Positions 36,364 through 44,858 of a stretch of 64,000 nucleotides of DNA are shown here, one piece after another (the stretch's first letter is position 1; each line of letters opens with the position of its first letter). Made by a program: the position numbers and the translations under genes. Below the pieces are notes generated by a model, which saw nothing but the letters and a program-made list of their open reading frames with translations, was not told where the DNA came from and ran no database searches. The DNA comes from Flavimaribacter sediminis (GTDB lineage Bacteria > Pseudomonadota > Alphaproteobacteria > Rhizobiales > Rhizobiaceae), in NCBI RefSeq assembly GCF_019492055.1, contig NZ_JAICBX010000002.1, positions 124,001 to 188,000 of the forward strand. Direction: 5' to 3'.

Positions 36364-37305
36364 TCATTCGTCGAAAGGCTCCACGGTGACGCGCCTGCCG
36401 AGGAGAAAGGCGTCCGCCACATGAATCATCGGGGAAAGATCCATGTCCATACCACCGCTGCGCACCAGTTTCGCCATCCTGGCGTAGAGACGCGGATACT
36501 CCCCCTGCAGCGCATTTCCATCTCCGTCCGCGTCAGCCTGTTTCCTGCCGTCGATCGTCAACGTGGCCCCGCCGTCTGCAAGGCGCATGCGACCCGCATC
36601 GGTCTCGACGTCGATGGTCCAGGTCTGATCACCCTGCTGACGCCAGTCGAAAACGGCCGTTACTTCGGCGCCCCCTGGATGGGCGAAGTCGAGCGATGCG
36701 GCGATCGGCGTCTCCCGGTTTTCCGGAACCTCAAGCGTCGCCGCCTTGAGGTGTACGGGTTCAGGCAGGATCGCCGTCAGGATCGACAGGGCGTTGACGC
36801 CCGGATCGAATACGCCAAGGCCGCCGGCCCTCCAGATCCAGTCCTGGCCCGGATGCCACCGCCGGACATCCTCCTTCCAGATAATCGTCGCCGAAACGAG
36901 CCTCTTGTCGCGAAGCCAGGCGCCGGCCTTTTCGACCTGCGCCGCCTCGCGCGAATGCCAGGTAGCATAGAGAGACACGCCTTTTTCGCGGGCGAGAGCT
37001 TCGAGCGCGACGCATTCGGCGAGCGTGGCGCCTGGCGGCTTTTCCAGCATGACGTGGCGGCCTGCCCGCAGCGCCGCGGCCGCGTATTCGAAACGCGGCG
37101 CCGGCGGCATGCAGAGCGAGACCACCTCTATGTCGGGCCGGCATGCAAGCAGTCTTTCAATATCGGTGAACGCCTCGACGCCATCGATGCGGCCGTGGCG
37201 CGAGACCGTCGCCGCCAGCTCCCAGTCGGGCGACGCGGCGATCGAAGGAACGTGCTGGTCCCCCGCTATCTTTCCGATGCCGGCAAGCGCTATCCTGACG
37301 CTCAT
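36364..37305 (-). CDS. Gfo/Idh/MocA-family L-arabinose (D-galactose) 1-dehydrogenase
   Basis: 313 residues. ATG 37305 shares its A with the stop of the upstream dehydratase gene (TGATG), which fixes the start. The NAD(P) motif is GIGKIAGDQH; MLEKPPGATLAE contains the EKP catalytic lysine; ATWHSR, WKEDVRRWHPGQ and GGLGVFDPGVNALS agree with the Azospirillum L-arabinose 1-dehydrogenase and rhizobial D-galactose 1-dehydrogenases. It oxidises the pyranose to the lactone, the first step of the non-phosphorylative route. Confidence 0.9.
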   Translation of the reverse strand: MSVRIALAGIGKIAGDQHVPSIAASPDWELAATVSRHGRIDGVEAFTDIERLLACRPDIEVVSLCMPPAPRFEYAAAALRAGRHVMLEKPPGATLAECVALEALAREKGVSLYATWHSREAAQVEKAGAWLRDKRLVSATIIWKEDVRRWHPGQDWIWRAGGLGVFDPGVNALSILTAILPEPVHLKAATLEVPENRETPIAASLDFAHPGGAEVTAVFDWRQQGDQTWTIDVETDAGRMRLADGGATLTIDGRKQADADGDGNALQGEYPRLYARMAKLVRSGGMDMDLSPMIHVADAFLLGRRVTVEPFDE

Positions 37306-39047
37306 CAGTGCGAATCCCTTCCCACGGCCGCGCCGCGACAGCCTCTCAGGAAATCGAGATCGGCGCCGGTGTCGGCGCCCTGCACATAAGTCTGGTGGAG
37401 CCAGGCGTAGCCGGAATCCGGCTGGTCGGGCGGCGGCGACCATTCCGCCAAACGCGCCGCCAGCTCCGCTTCGGTGATATCGAGGTGCAGACGCCGGGCT
37501 TCGACGTCGAGTTCGATCATGTCTCCGTCCCGAACCACGGCGAGCGGACCGCCTGTCGCAGCCTCGGGCGACGTATGCAGAATGACCGTGCCGTAGGCCG
37601 TGCCGGACATGCGCGCATCCGAGATGCGCACCATGTCGGTTATGCCCTTCTTCAGGACCTTCGGCGGCAGACCCATATTGCCGACCTCGGCCATGCCGGG
37701 ATATCCTCTGGGTCCGCAGTTCTTCAGGACGAGGATGCAGGTCTCGTCCACGTCGAGCGCGTCGTCGCCGATCCGCGCCTTGTAGTGGTCGATGTCGTCG
37801 AAGACCACGGCGCGGCCCCGGTGTTTCAACAGATGCGACGAAGCAGCCGATGGTTTGATCACGGCGCCGTTCGGCGCCAGATTGCCCTTCAGAACAGCGA
37901 TGCCGCCCTGTTGCGTCAGGGCCTTGTCGACCGGCAGGATGACGTCGGGATTGTGATTGACCGCCTCCCTGACCTCGTCCCCTATCGAAGCGCCGGAAAC
38001 GGTCAGCGCGTCTTTATGCAGCAGACCCGCCTCGCACAGATGTCTGAGGACCACCGGAAGCCCGCCGGCGTAGAAGAACTCTTCCATCAGATACGCGCCG
38101 GACGGCATCAGATTGACGATGGTCGCAATGTCCCGGCCGCACCGGTCCCAGTCGTCCAGCGTCAGATCGACGCCGACGCGCCCGGCGATGGCAAGCAGAT
38201 GAATGACGGCGTTGGTCGATCCGCCGATCGCGCCATTCGTCCGGATCGCGTTCTCGAAGGCCAGCTTCGTCAATATGTCGGACGGCTTGAGGTCGTCCTT
38301 CACCATCCCGACGATACGTCGTCCGGAAAGCTGCGCCATCATCCGTCGGCGGCTGTCGACGGCCGGAATGGCCGCGTTGCCGGAAAGGGCCATGCCGAGC
38401 GCTTCTGCCATCGACGCCATGGTCGAGGCGGTGCCCATCGTGTTGCAGGAACCCGGCGATCGCGACATCGAGGCTTCGGCCTCGAGGAAGTCGTCGGCGC
38501 TCATTTCGCCCGCCTTCACGGCTTCGGAGAACTTCCACAAATGCGTGCCGGACCCGACGCGCTCGCCGCGGAAGTAGCCGTTGAGCATCGGTCCTCCGGT
38601 CACCACGATCGACGGCAGATCGGTCGAGGCGGCGCCCATCAGCAGGCTGGGGGTGGTCTTGTCGCAACCAACCAGCAGCACCGCGCCGTCCATGGGCTGA
38701 CCGCGCATCGCTTCCTCGACCGCCATCGCCGCGAGGTTGCGGAACATCATCGCCGTCGGACGGAAGGAGCTTTCGGCCGCCGAGAAGACCGGCACTTCCA
38801 CCGGAAAGCCGCCGGCTTCGTAGACGCCGTTTTTCACCCTCTCGGCCAGATCGCGCAGATGCGCGTTGCACGGGGTCAGTTCCGACCAGGTGTTGAGGAT
38901 GCCGATCACCGGACGCCCGTCGAACATGTCGTGCGGAAAGCCCTGGTTCTTCATCCAGCCGCGATGATAAATCTGGTCGCGGCCGGTTCCGCCGAACCAT
39001 TCCTGCGACCGCAACTTGCGGGGCCATGGGGCGGGCTTGAAGCTCAT
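37305..39047 (-). CDS. L-arabonate dehydratase (IlvD/Edd family)
   Basis: 580 residues. The iron-sulfur cysteines are Cys60 (TPCNAHL), Cys128 (GCDKTTPS, with Lys130 as Mg-site residue) and Cys201 (GSCNTMG); the catalytic serine is in DARMSGTAYG near residue 480. The order, length and C-terminal end GADLDFLRGCRGAAVGRDSH agree closely with the Rhizobium leguminosarum L-arabonate dehydratase known by structure. It removes water from L-arabonate to give 2-keto-3-deoxyarabonate; related enzymes also take D-fuconate and D-galactonate. It lies 37 bp after gguB. Confidence 0.93.
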   Translation of the reverse strand: MSFKPAPWPRKLRSQEWFGGTGRDQIYHRGWMKNQGFPHDMFDGRPVIGILNTWSELTPCNAHLRDLAERVKNGVYEAGGFPVEVPVFSAAESSFRPTAMMFRNLAAMAVEEAMRGQPMDGAVLLVGCDKTTPSLLMGAASTDLPSIVVTGGPMLNGYFRGERVGSGTHLWKFSEAVKAGEMSADDFLEAEASMSRSPGSCNTMGTASTMASMAEALGMALSGNAAIPAVDSRRRMMAQLSGRRIVGMVKDDLKPSDILTKLAFENAIRTNGAIGGSTNAVIHLLAIAGRVGVDLTLDDWDRCGRDIATIVNLMPSGAYLMEEFFYAGGLPVVLRHLCEAGLLHKDALTVSGASIGDEVREAVNHNPDVILPVDKALTQQGGIAVLKGNLAPNGAVIKPSAASSHLLKHRGRAVVFDDIDHYKARIGDDALDVDETCILVLKNCGPRGYPGMAEVGNMGLPPKVLKKGITDMVRISDARMSGTAYGTVILHTSPEAATGGPLAVVRDGDMIELDVEARRLHLDITEAELAARLAEWSPPPDQPDSGYAWLHQTYVQGADTGADLDFLRGCRGAAVGRDSH

Positions 39048-39084
39048 TGGCTGTCCTCGGCGTTTTGGTGCTTACCCATGATCA

Positions 39085-40326
39085 TCAACCCTGCTTCTGC
39101 TTGTTGTAGACATCGAAGACGACGGCTGCGAGCAGCACCAGACCCTTGATCATCTGCTGGTAGTCGATGCCGATGCCCATGATCGACATGCCGTTGTTGA
39201 GCACGCCCATAAGGAAGGCCCCGACGACCGCGCCGACGATCGTTCCGACGCCGCCCGACATCGACGCGCCGCCGATAAAGACTGCGGCGATCACGTCGAG
39301 TTCGAGGGCGAACCCGGCCTTGGGCGTCGCCGTATTGAGGCGCGCCGCGAACACTAGGCCGGCCGCCGCCGCAAGCAGACCCATGTTGACGAAAGCGAGG
39401 AAAGTCAGCCGCTCGGTCTTGATCCCCGAAAGCTTTGCCGCCTTCTGGTTGCCGCCCAGCGCATAGATGCGCCGGCCAATGACGGTGTTGGATGTCAGAA
39501 AAGCGTAGATGACCGCCAGCACGCCCATCGTCAGCAGCACATTGGGCAGGCCCCGGAAGGTCGACAGCTTGTAGGTGATAAAGATGATCGCTGCCGCGAC
39601 GATCGCGTTGCGGGCAATGAAGAAACTGCGCGGCTCGTCGACGATTCCATAGGCGCGATTGCGGGCGCGCTGGCGCAACCCGATCCAGACGAGTCCTCCG
39701 GCCGCCGCTATGCCGACCGCAAGCGCCAGAACGTTGATCCGGCGCACGCCAATGAAGCCGGCAAGCGTCTCGCCGATGCCGGCGGGCAGGATGTCGGGCA
39801 CGAAACCGTTCGCGATCACCTGGAAAGACTGCGGAAAAGGGCCCACGGACTGGCCTTCAAGCAGCCACAGCGACAGCCCGCGGAAAACCAGCATGCCGGC
39901 GAGCGTCACGATGAAGGAGGGTATCTTCCAGTAGGCGATCCAGTACCCTTGCGCGGCGCCGATGAGCGCGCCGGCGACGAGGCATATCGGGACCGTGACG
40001 AAGACAGGCTGTTCAAGGTTGACGATCATCACGGCCGCAAGCGCGCCAATGAAACCCATGACCGAGCCGACGGAAAGATCGATATTGCCGGAAACGATGA
40101 CGACGAGCATGCCGAGCGCCATGATGACGATATAGCTGTTCTGAAGCAGCAGGTTGGTGATGTTGATGGCGCGCAGCAGCGTTCCGTCGGTCACTGCCTG
40201 GAAGAACACCATGATCGCAATCAGCGCGAACAGCAGGCCGTATTCCCGCAAATGCGACAAAAGATACTGCCGGACGCTCTTGCCCCGCGCCGTGATCCGA
40301 TCGGCGGTCTCCTCGCCCTGAACCAT
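39085..40326 (-). CDS. gguB: Multiple-monosaccharide ABC transporter permease GguB
   Basis: 413 residues from ATG 40326, 2 bp after the gguA stop; the longer open frame would overlap gguA by more than 100 bp. Unlike 320-residue RbsC permeases it is over 400 residues, as GguB/XylH-type proteins are. LGMLVVIVSGNIDLSVGSVMGF and IPSFIVTLAGMLVFRGLS are the permease signatures, with LALEL-like FALELDVIAAVFIGGASMSG near the C-terminus. It acts with ChvE and GguA in uptake of aldoses. Confidence 0.92.
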   Translation of the reverse strand: MVQGEETADRITARGKSVRQYLLSHLREYGLLFALIAIMVFFQAVTDGTLLRAINITNLLLQNSYIVIMALGMLVVIVSGNIDLSVGSVMGFIGALAAVMIVNLEQPVFVTVPICLVAGALIGAAQGYWIAYWKIPSFIVTLAGMLVFRGLSLWLLEGQSVGPFPQSFQVIANGFVPDILPAGIGETLAGFIGVRRINVLALAVGIAAAGGLVWIGLRQRARNRAYGIVDEPRSFFIARNAIVAAAIIFITYKLSTFRGLPNVLLTMGVLAVIYAFLTSNTVIGRRIYALGGNQKAAKLSGIKTERLTFLAFVNMGLLAAAAGLVFAARLNTATPKAGFALELDVIAAVFIGGASMSGGVGTIVGAVVGAFLMGVLNNGMSIMGIGIDYQQMIKGLVLLAAVVFDVYNKQKQG

Positions 40327-40328
40327 TG

Positions 40329-41861
40329 TCACGTTTCCACTCCCTGCTCGTTGACGATGAGCGACATGATTCGCTCCTGTGTCGCGTCGGCGGCGGAAAG
40401 TTCGCCGACCAGCGACCCTTCGCTCATCACATAGATGCGGTCGCACATGCCGATCAGCTCCGGCATCTCCGACGAGATCATCACGACGCCTTTGCCTTCC
40501 GCGGCGAGCGTGTTGATGATCGTGTAGATTTCATATTTGGCCCCGACATCGATGCCGCGGGTCGGCTCGTCGAGGATGAGGACTTCCGGCGTTGTGTTGA
40601 GCCATTTGGCCAGCACCACTTTCTGCTGGTTGCCGCCGGACAGGTTCACGGTCTTCTGGAAGACCGAAGGCGTGCGGATCGCCAGCGCATCGCGGTATTT
40701 CTCGGCGACGCGGGTCTCCTCGTTTTTGTTGAGGACGCCGCCCGCCGAAACATCGCGCAGGTTAGCGAGCGTGGTGTTGAAGCGGATGGTTTCGTCGAGA
40801 ACCAGCCCCAGAGACTTCCGGTCCTCCGTCACGTAGGAGATTCCGGCGTCTATCGCGCGGTCGACGGTCGAAACGTCGACGGGTTCGCCGCTTATGCGCA
40901 CCGTCCCGGAAATGTTGCGGCCGTAGCTGCGGCCGAAGATGGACATGGCGAGTTCCGTGCGACCGGACCCCATCAGGCCGGCGACGCCCACCACCTCGCC
41001 CCGACGGACGGTAAAGGACACGTTCCTGATGACCTGGCGGTCGGCGTGCTCGGGATGCCAGGCGTTCCAGCCTTCGACCTCCATGAGGACTTCGCCCGGC
41101 GTCCGGACGTGTTCGGGGAAGCGGTGGGTCATGTCCCGGCCCACCATGTCGCGGACGATCCGGTCCTCGCTCAGCCCGTTCTTCGTTTCCAGTGTGGAGA
41201 CCGTCGTTCCGTCGCGGATCACGGTGACCGTGTCTGCCACGTATCGCACCTCGCCGAGCTTGTGCGAAATGATAATGCAGGTCACACCCTGCGCCTTCAG
41301 TTCCAGCATCAGATCGAGCAGCCTGCGGCTGTCGTTTTCCTGAAGCGCGGACGTCGGCTCGTCCAGGATCAGCAGTTTCACGTCCTTCGAAAGGGCCTTG
41401 GCGATTTCGACGAGTTGCTGTTTGCCCACCCCGATGCTGTCGACCTTGGTCGTGGGCGGCTCCTTGAGGCCGACCTTGGCGAGCAGCGCCTCGGTTCGGC
41501 TGTTGGTCTCACGCCAGTCGACCACGCCATGCCTGGACCGTTCGTTGCCGAGGAAGATGTTTTCAGCGATCGAAAGCTGCGGCACGAGCGCCAGTTCCTG
41601 GTGGATGATGATGATTCCCCGGTCCTCGCTGTCCCGGATGTCGCGAAAGGCCACCAGTTCGCCGTCGAAGATGATCTCGCCGTCATAGCTGCCGGCGGGA
41701 TAGACGCCGGAAAGCACTTTCATGAGCGTCGACTTGCCGGCGCCGTTTTCACCGCAGATGGCGTGGATCTCGCCCCGGCGCACCTGGATGCTCACGCTGT
41801 CGAGCGCCCGGACGCCCGGAAAGGCCTTGGTGATTTCGCGCATTTCGAGAAGCGTTGTCAT
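40329..41861 (-). CDS. gguA: Multiple-monosaccharide ABC transporter double ATPase GguA
   Basis: 510 residues. The first domain has Walker A GENGAGKSTLMK and signature IGVGKQQLVEIAKAL; the second has the degenerate GLMGSGRTELAM and canonical LSGGNQQKVVLAKWL. Sequence and neighbours (chvE before, a 400-residue permease after) identify GguA. It follows chvE by 80 bp containing a strong stem-loop. Confidence 0.93.
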   Translation of the reverse strand: MTTLLEMREITKAFPGVRALDSVSIQVRRGEIHAICGENGAGKSTLMKVLSGVYPAGSYDGEIIFDGELVAFRDIRDSEDRGIIIIHQELALVPQLSIAENIFLGNERSRHGVVDWRETNSRTEALLAKVGLKEPPTTKVDSIGVGKQQLVEIAKALSKDVKLLILDEPTSALQENDSRRLLDLMLELKAQGVTCIIISHKLGEVRYVADTVTVIRDGTTVSTLETKNGLSEDRIVRDMVGRDMTHRFPEHVRTPGEVLMEVEGWNAWHPEHADRQVIRNVSFTVRRGEVVGVAGLMGSGRTELAMSIFGRSYGRNISGTVRISGEPVDVSTVDRAIDAGISYVTEDRKSLGLVLDETIRFNTTLANLRDVSAGGVLNKNEETRVAEKYRDALAIRTPSVFQKTVNLSGGNQQKVVLAKWLNTTPEVLILDEPTRGIDVGAKYEIYTIINTLAAEGKGVVMISSEMPELIGMCDRIYVMSEGSLVGELSAADATQERIMSLIVNEQGVET

Positions 41862-41892
41862 GATCTGCCCGAAGCTGGACTGAGGCCGGATT

Positions 41893-41919
41893 TCCTCCCC
41901 GGACAGGCGCCGGGGAGGA
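41893..41919 (-). promoter_or_regulatory. Stem-loop between chvE and gguA
   Basis: Perfect 10-bp arms TCCTCCCCGG and CCGGGGAGGA with a 7-nt loop, 22 bp beyond the chvE stop. No T-run follows. It probably lowers gguAB expression relative to chvE or protects the chvE message. Confidence 0.57.
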
Positions 41920-41941
41920 TGACGCCGTTGGCTGTCAGAGC

Positions 41942-43009
41942 CTATTCAATCTCGTCCTTCGAATAGTAACCGCTTCCGATGAGCACCTCTTCCCAGTTGG
42001 ATACGTCAACCGAAACCGGCACGAGGAGGTATGACGGAACGACCTTGACGCCGTTGTCATAGGTCTTCGTGTCGTTGATTTCGGGTTCGCTGTCCTTCAG
42101 CAGGGCGTCGACCATGCCGACGGTGACGCGGGCGAGTTCGCGGGTGTCCTTGAAGACGGTCGAATACTGCTCGCCCGCCAGGATCGACTTGACCGAAGGG
42201 ATCTCCGCGTCCTGGCCGCTGACGATCGGCATCTGCAGGTCGCCGGAGCCATAACCCACGCCTTTCAGCGACGACAATATGCCGATCGAAAGACCGTCAT
42301 AGGGAGACAGGACGCCGTGGATCTGCTGGTCGGTATAGTGCGCCGAGAGCAGGTTATCCATGCGCGCCTGGGCGACCGCGCCGTCCCAGCGCAGCGTGCC
42401 GACCGTATCCATGCCCATCTGTTCGGAGACGATGGTGATCCTGCCGTCATCGACATGCGGCTGCAGCACGCTCATCGCGCCGTCGTAGAAGAAATAGGCA
42501 TTGTTGTCGTCGGGCGACCCGCCAAACAGTTCGACGTTCCATGTCTCCGCGTCGGGAAACCGTTCCTTCAGCCCGGAGACAAGCGATTCCGCCTGCTGAA
42601 CGCCGACCTTGAAGTTATCGAAAGTCGCATAATAATCGACGTCGGGACTGTCGCGGATCAGACGGTCATAGGCGATGACCGGGATGCCCAGCGCGGCTGC
42701 ATTGGCCAGCGCGTTGGAGAGCGTGGTGCCGTCAATGGCGGCGATCACCAGCGCATCGACCTCCTTGGTGATCATGTTCTCGATCTGCGCGAGCTGGTTG
42801 GGAATGTCGTCCTCGGCGTATTGCAGGTCGGTGTCGTAGCCCGCCGCCTCGAATTGTTCGACCATCGACTCGCCATCGGAAATCCAGCGCGAAGACGATT
42901 TTGTCGGCATTGCGATGCCGACGGTGTCCTTGTCCTGCGCAAACGCCGGCATTGCGAAGAGCCCTGCGCCAAAGGCGAGCGTGCTCAGCAGGGAAATCAG
43001 CTTTCTCAT
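41942..43009 (-). CDS. chvE: Multiple-sugar-binding periplasmic protein ChvE
   Basis: 355 residues with signal peptide ([19 protein letters not shown], cut after AFA). Mature sequence [59 protein letters not shown] and [12 protein letters not shown] agree with Agrobacterium ChvE, which binds arabinose, galactose, glucose, xylose and related aldoses and also signals to VirA in that genus. No vir genes are in this window, so a purely nutritional role is expected. GGGAGGA precedes ATG 43009. It heads a seven-gene operon down to 34459. Confidence 0.93.
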   Translation of the reverse strand: MRKLISLLSTLAFGAGLFAMPAFAQDKDTVGIAMPTKSSSRWISDGESMVEQFEAAGYDTDLQYAEDDIPNQLAQIENMITKEVDALVIAAIDGTTLSNALANAAALGIPVIAYDRLIRDSPDVDYYATFDNFKVGVQQAESLVSGLKERFPDAETWNVELFGGSPDDNNAYFFYDGAMSVLQPHVDDGRITIVSEQMGMDTVGTLRWDGAVAQARMDNLLSAHYTDQQIHGVLSPYDGLSIGILSSLKGVGYGSGDLQMPIVSGQDAEIPSVKSILAGEQYSTVFKDTRELARVTVGMVDALLKDSEPEINDTKTYDNGVKVVPSYLLVPVSVDVSNWEEVLIGSGYYSKDEIE

Positions 43010-43138
43010 TCAATCCTCCCGGTAATGTCCTTCATCACGATCGACTCCTCCAGCCGACGCGACAGGTCGGGTCGTGCGGACCCGCCCGAACTGTATGAGG
43101 TCCAGTAGATGCAATTCAATTAATTAGATTGACAAATT

Positions 43139-43158
43139 GCATATCATTTTTGATATGC
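43139..43158. promoter_or_regulatory. Inverted repeat in the chvE-gbpR divergent region, candidate GbpR site
   Basis: GCATATCATTTTTGATATGC has perfect 8-bp arms around TTTT, between the divergent chvE and LysR-type genes. A -35-like TTGACA is at 43129-43134 and the right arm provides a -10-like TGATAT at 16-bp spacing, so a bound regulator would sit on the promoter. LysR proteins usually bind T-N11-A sites in such intergenic regions. Confidence 0.5.
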
Positions 43159-43163
43159 AGATA

Positions 43164-44099
43164 ATGCTCAATCGCGCCAACAAACTGAAGCTGAGAGATC
43201 TGCGCCTGATCAAGGCGATCGCGGAGACCGGTCAGCTCGCCCTGGCGGCCGAGCGTCTGGCGATGACCCAACCGGCCGCCTCTCGCATGGTGTCCGGTAT
43301 CGAACAGTCGATCGGCGCACCGGTTTTCGAACGCCATCCCAAGGGCATGACGCCCACTGCTGTGGGAAAAATCCTCGCCAGGAACGCAGCCGGTCTGCTC
43401 AAGGGCATGGACCAGACCCTGGCCGACGTTCAGTCGGCGATAACCGGCCAGTCCGGCGCCGTCCGCGTGGGCGCCGTCACCGGCGCCGCGGTCGGTTTCG
43501 TCGTGCCCGCAATCCAGAAGCTGAAGAAAACGGCGAGCGGAGCGGATATTCATGTGGATGTCGCGCCCAGCGACGTGCTGGTCGAGGGGCTCCTGGGCGG
43601 TGAATACGATTTCGTGCTCTCAAGGATACCTGCGGGCACGGATCCGCGGCAGTTTCAGGTGCGTCGCGGCCGGGTTGAAGTGATCCGCTTTCTGGTTCGT
43701 CGCGATCACCCCCTGGCGGGGCCGGGTCCGTTGAAGACTGCGGACCTCGCCGGCTGGGAATGGGTGGCGCAAGGACTGCGCACGCCCCTTCGGCAGGCGA
43801 TCGAGGAAGCCTTCGTCTCCCGGGGAATTCCGCTGCCGGACGAGATCGTCAATACGTCGTCGCTCCTGGTGATGTTCGCCTATCTGGGCTCGACCGACGC
43901 CATCGCTCCGACATCGCGGGAGGTCGCGGAACTGGTCGCCCCGACCAGCGGCGCCAGCCAACTCGCGGCGCTGGATCTGGAAGACCCCATCATCATCAAT
44001 CCCTATTACCATCTGATCTCGATGAAGAACCAGTCGCTAAGCCCGATAGCGATGCAGCTCCACGACCTGGTCTATGCCGCGCTCTCCGGGGAAAGCTGA
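43164..44099 (+). CDS. gbpR: LysR-family regulator GbpR (galactose-binding protein regulator)
   Basis: 311 residues from ATG 43164 (MLNRANKLKLRDLRL), which matches the start of known GbpR proteins; ATG 43155 and TTG 43137 would fall inside the inverted repeat. The HTH is LALAAERLAMTQPAASRMV, and the remainder is a periplasmic-binding-like effector domain ending near LVYAALSGES. In Agrobacterium, GbpR activates chvE-gguAB with galactose or arabinose and lies divergently next to chvE, exactly as here. No clear ribosome binding site precedes either start, so a near-leaderless message is possible. Confidence 0.88.
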   Translation: MLNRANKLKLRDLRLIKAIAETGQLALAAERLAMTQPAASRMVSGIEQSIGAPVFERHPKGMTPTAVGKILARNAAGLLKGMDQTLADVQSAITGQSGAVRVGAVTGAAVGFVVPAIQKLKKTASGADIHVDVAPSDVLVEGLLGGEYDFVLSRIPAGTDPRQFQVRRGRVEVIRFLVRRDHPLAGPGPLKTADLAGWEWVAQGLRTPLRQAIEEAFVSRGIPLPDEIVNTSSLLVMFAYLGSTDAIAPTSREVAELVAPTSGASQLAALDLEDPIIINPYYHLISMKNQSLSPIAMQLHDLVYAALSGES

Positions 44100-44186
44100 T
44101 CTCTCCGCGTTGGCGGCCGGTCGGCCGCGCAGGAGGCTTCTTCACAGTCCCGGAGGATCCGAAAACCACCCTGAGGTTTCCAACTC

Positions 44187-44345
44187 TCAATCGGCAAACA
44201 CCAGCAAGTCAGTTCCGCCCCACGAGACAAACACCTTCTCGCCCGGCTGAAACATCTCCGCTTCCGTGCCGCCAGTCAGTTTGACGACCTTGAACGTCGT
44301 GTCGGCTAAGCTTTTCTGGATGCTTTTGCGATCGGCTGTCAGTCC
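44187..44345 (-). pseudogene. Remnant of a PotA-type ABC ATPase (C-terminal TOBE domain)
   Basis: The last 50 or so residues of a minus-strand frame, ending FQPGEKVFVSWGGTDLLVFAD, look like the C-terminal TOBE_2 strand pair of spermidine/putrescine or iron-type ABC ATPases (a 'PGE-x-V-x-V-S-W-x-x-x-D' ending). No Walker motifs or other ATPase parts are present upstream. It appears to be debris left beside a tRNA attachment site. The call rests on a short match judged by eye. Confidence 0.4.
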
Positions 44346-44483
44346 GACGCCCTTCGATAGGCGCATCGCCAAAATTCGAACAAATAGCAAACACCGCTGC
44401 TGCAATTTTTCGGCGTTTGTGCTATATAGCGCCACTAGGGAGAAGCTTCTGTCACTGCGAAAAAAAGCGCTTTGAATGGCAGA

Positions 44484-44585
44484 ATCCGAAATTCCCGAAA
44501 CAAAGCCAGATATCGCGCGCAATCCCCGATTTCCCCAAACGAAGCCAGATTTGCCGAAACGCTCATTTACCGAAACAAAGCCAGA
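44484..44585. repeat. Short degenerate direct-repeat array
   Basis: CCGAAACAAAGCCAGA occurs at 44495-44510 and 44570-44585, with a variant (CCAAACGAAGCCAGA) at 44535-44549, and extra partial CCGAAA units at about 44487 and 44554. Spacing is 40 and 35 bp. It lies just outside the presumed island end; it lacks the regular unit length of a CRISPR. Possibly decayed recombinase or replication iterons. Confidence 0.5.
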
Positions 44586-44638
44586 ACCTGACTTCACCTC
44601 TAAAAGTTTATCTAAATATATGATTTTTAATGATATTT

Positions 44639-44686
44639 TGGCGCACCCGACAGGATTCGAACCTGTGACCTCTGCCTTCGGAGGGC
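44639..44686 (-). other. tRNA-Arg(CCG) 3' fragment, probable island attachment site
   Basis: Read on the minus strand, 48 bp run from the anticodon stem through loop CTCCGAA (anticodon CCG), the variable region, the T-arm GGTTCGAATCC and the acceptor 3' strand to an encoded CCA. The D-arm and the 5' acceptor strand are missing, so no functional tRNA is made. Such 3' duplications mark the distal end of tRNA-targeted islands. The CCA end faces left, so the island interior is to the right, where an integrase starts 172 bp away. Confidence 0.8.
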
Positions 44687-44801
44687 TAAGGAATTGGGTT
44701 TCTGGTGGTTTCCCAACATTCCAAGACATTCTTTAATATACTGAATTTTTTTATTTTTTTACCATTTTCGTATTTTAACGTTCCTTGACGTTTCCCTGTC
44801 G

Positions 44802-44840
44802 GTGGTTACTATGTGGTTACTTTTTCAAAAAAGTAACCAC
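44802..44840. repeat. GTGGTTAC repeats and 13-bp-arm inverted repeat before the integrase gene
   Basis: GTGGTTAC occurs directly at 44802-44809 and 44813-44820 and inverted at 44833-44840. The last two belong to a perfect inverted repeat with 13-bp arms (44813-44825 and 44828-44840) and a 2-nt loop, ending 18 bp before the integrase ATG. Candidate integrase arm-binding or autorepression site. Confidence 0.55.
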
Positions 44841-44858
44841 CGATTTGGAACCCGTCGC

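Larger units (their letters stand above)
44100..44858. other. Intergenic region holding gene debris, repeats and an attachment site
   Basis: This 759-bp stretch is markedly more AT-rich than its left flank. From left to right it holds the end of an ABC ATPase-like frame (44187-44345), a short degenerate direct-repeat array (44484-44585), a tRNA-Arg 3' fragment (44639-44686) and the repeat-rich leader of the integrase gene (44802-44840). A 180-codon open frame on the minus strand (44187-44729) spans the tRNA fragment and the repeats, so it is not accepted as one gene. Confidence 0.6.

Noticed and set aside
37308-39149. A 613-codon plus-strand open frame opposite the arabonate dehydratase
   Set aside because: It mirrors a well-recognised IlvD-family gene and has no family features or ribosome binding site.
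40326-41966. A 546-codon plus-strand open frame opposite gguA
   Set aside because: Antisense to an ATPase with all motifs; the translation is His/Asp/Arg-rich without domain pattern.
44484-44585. CRISPR array
   Set aside because: Only three imperfect units with unequal spacing and no cas genes nearby.
44187-44729. A single 180-codon minus-strand gene
   Set aside because: It runs through the tRNA-Arg fragment and the repeat array; only the last 50 or so residues resemble a protein domain.
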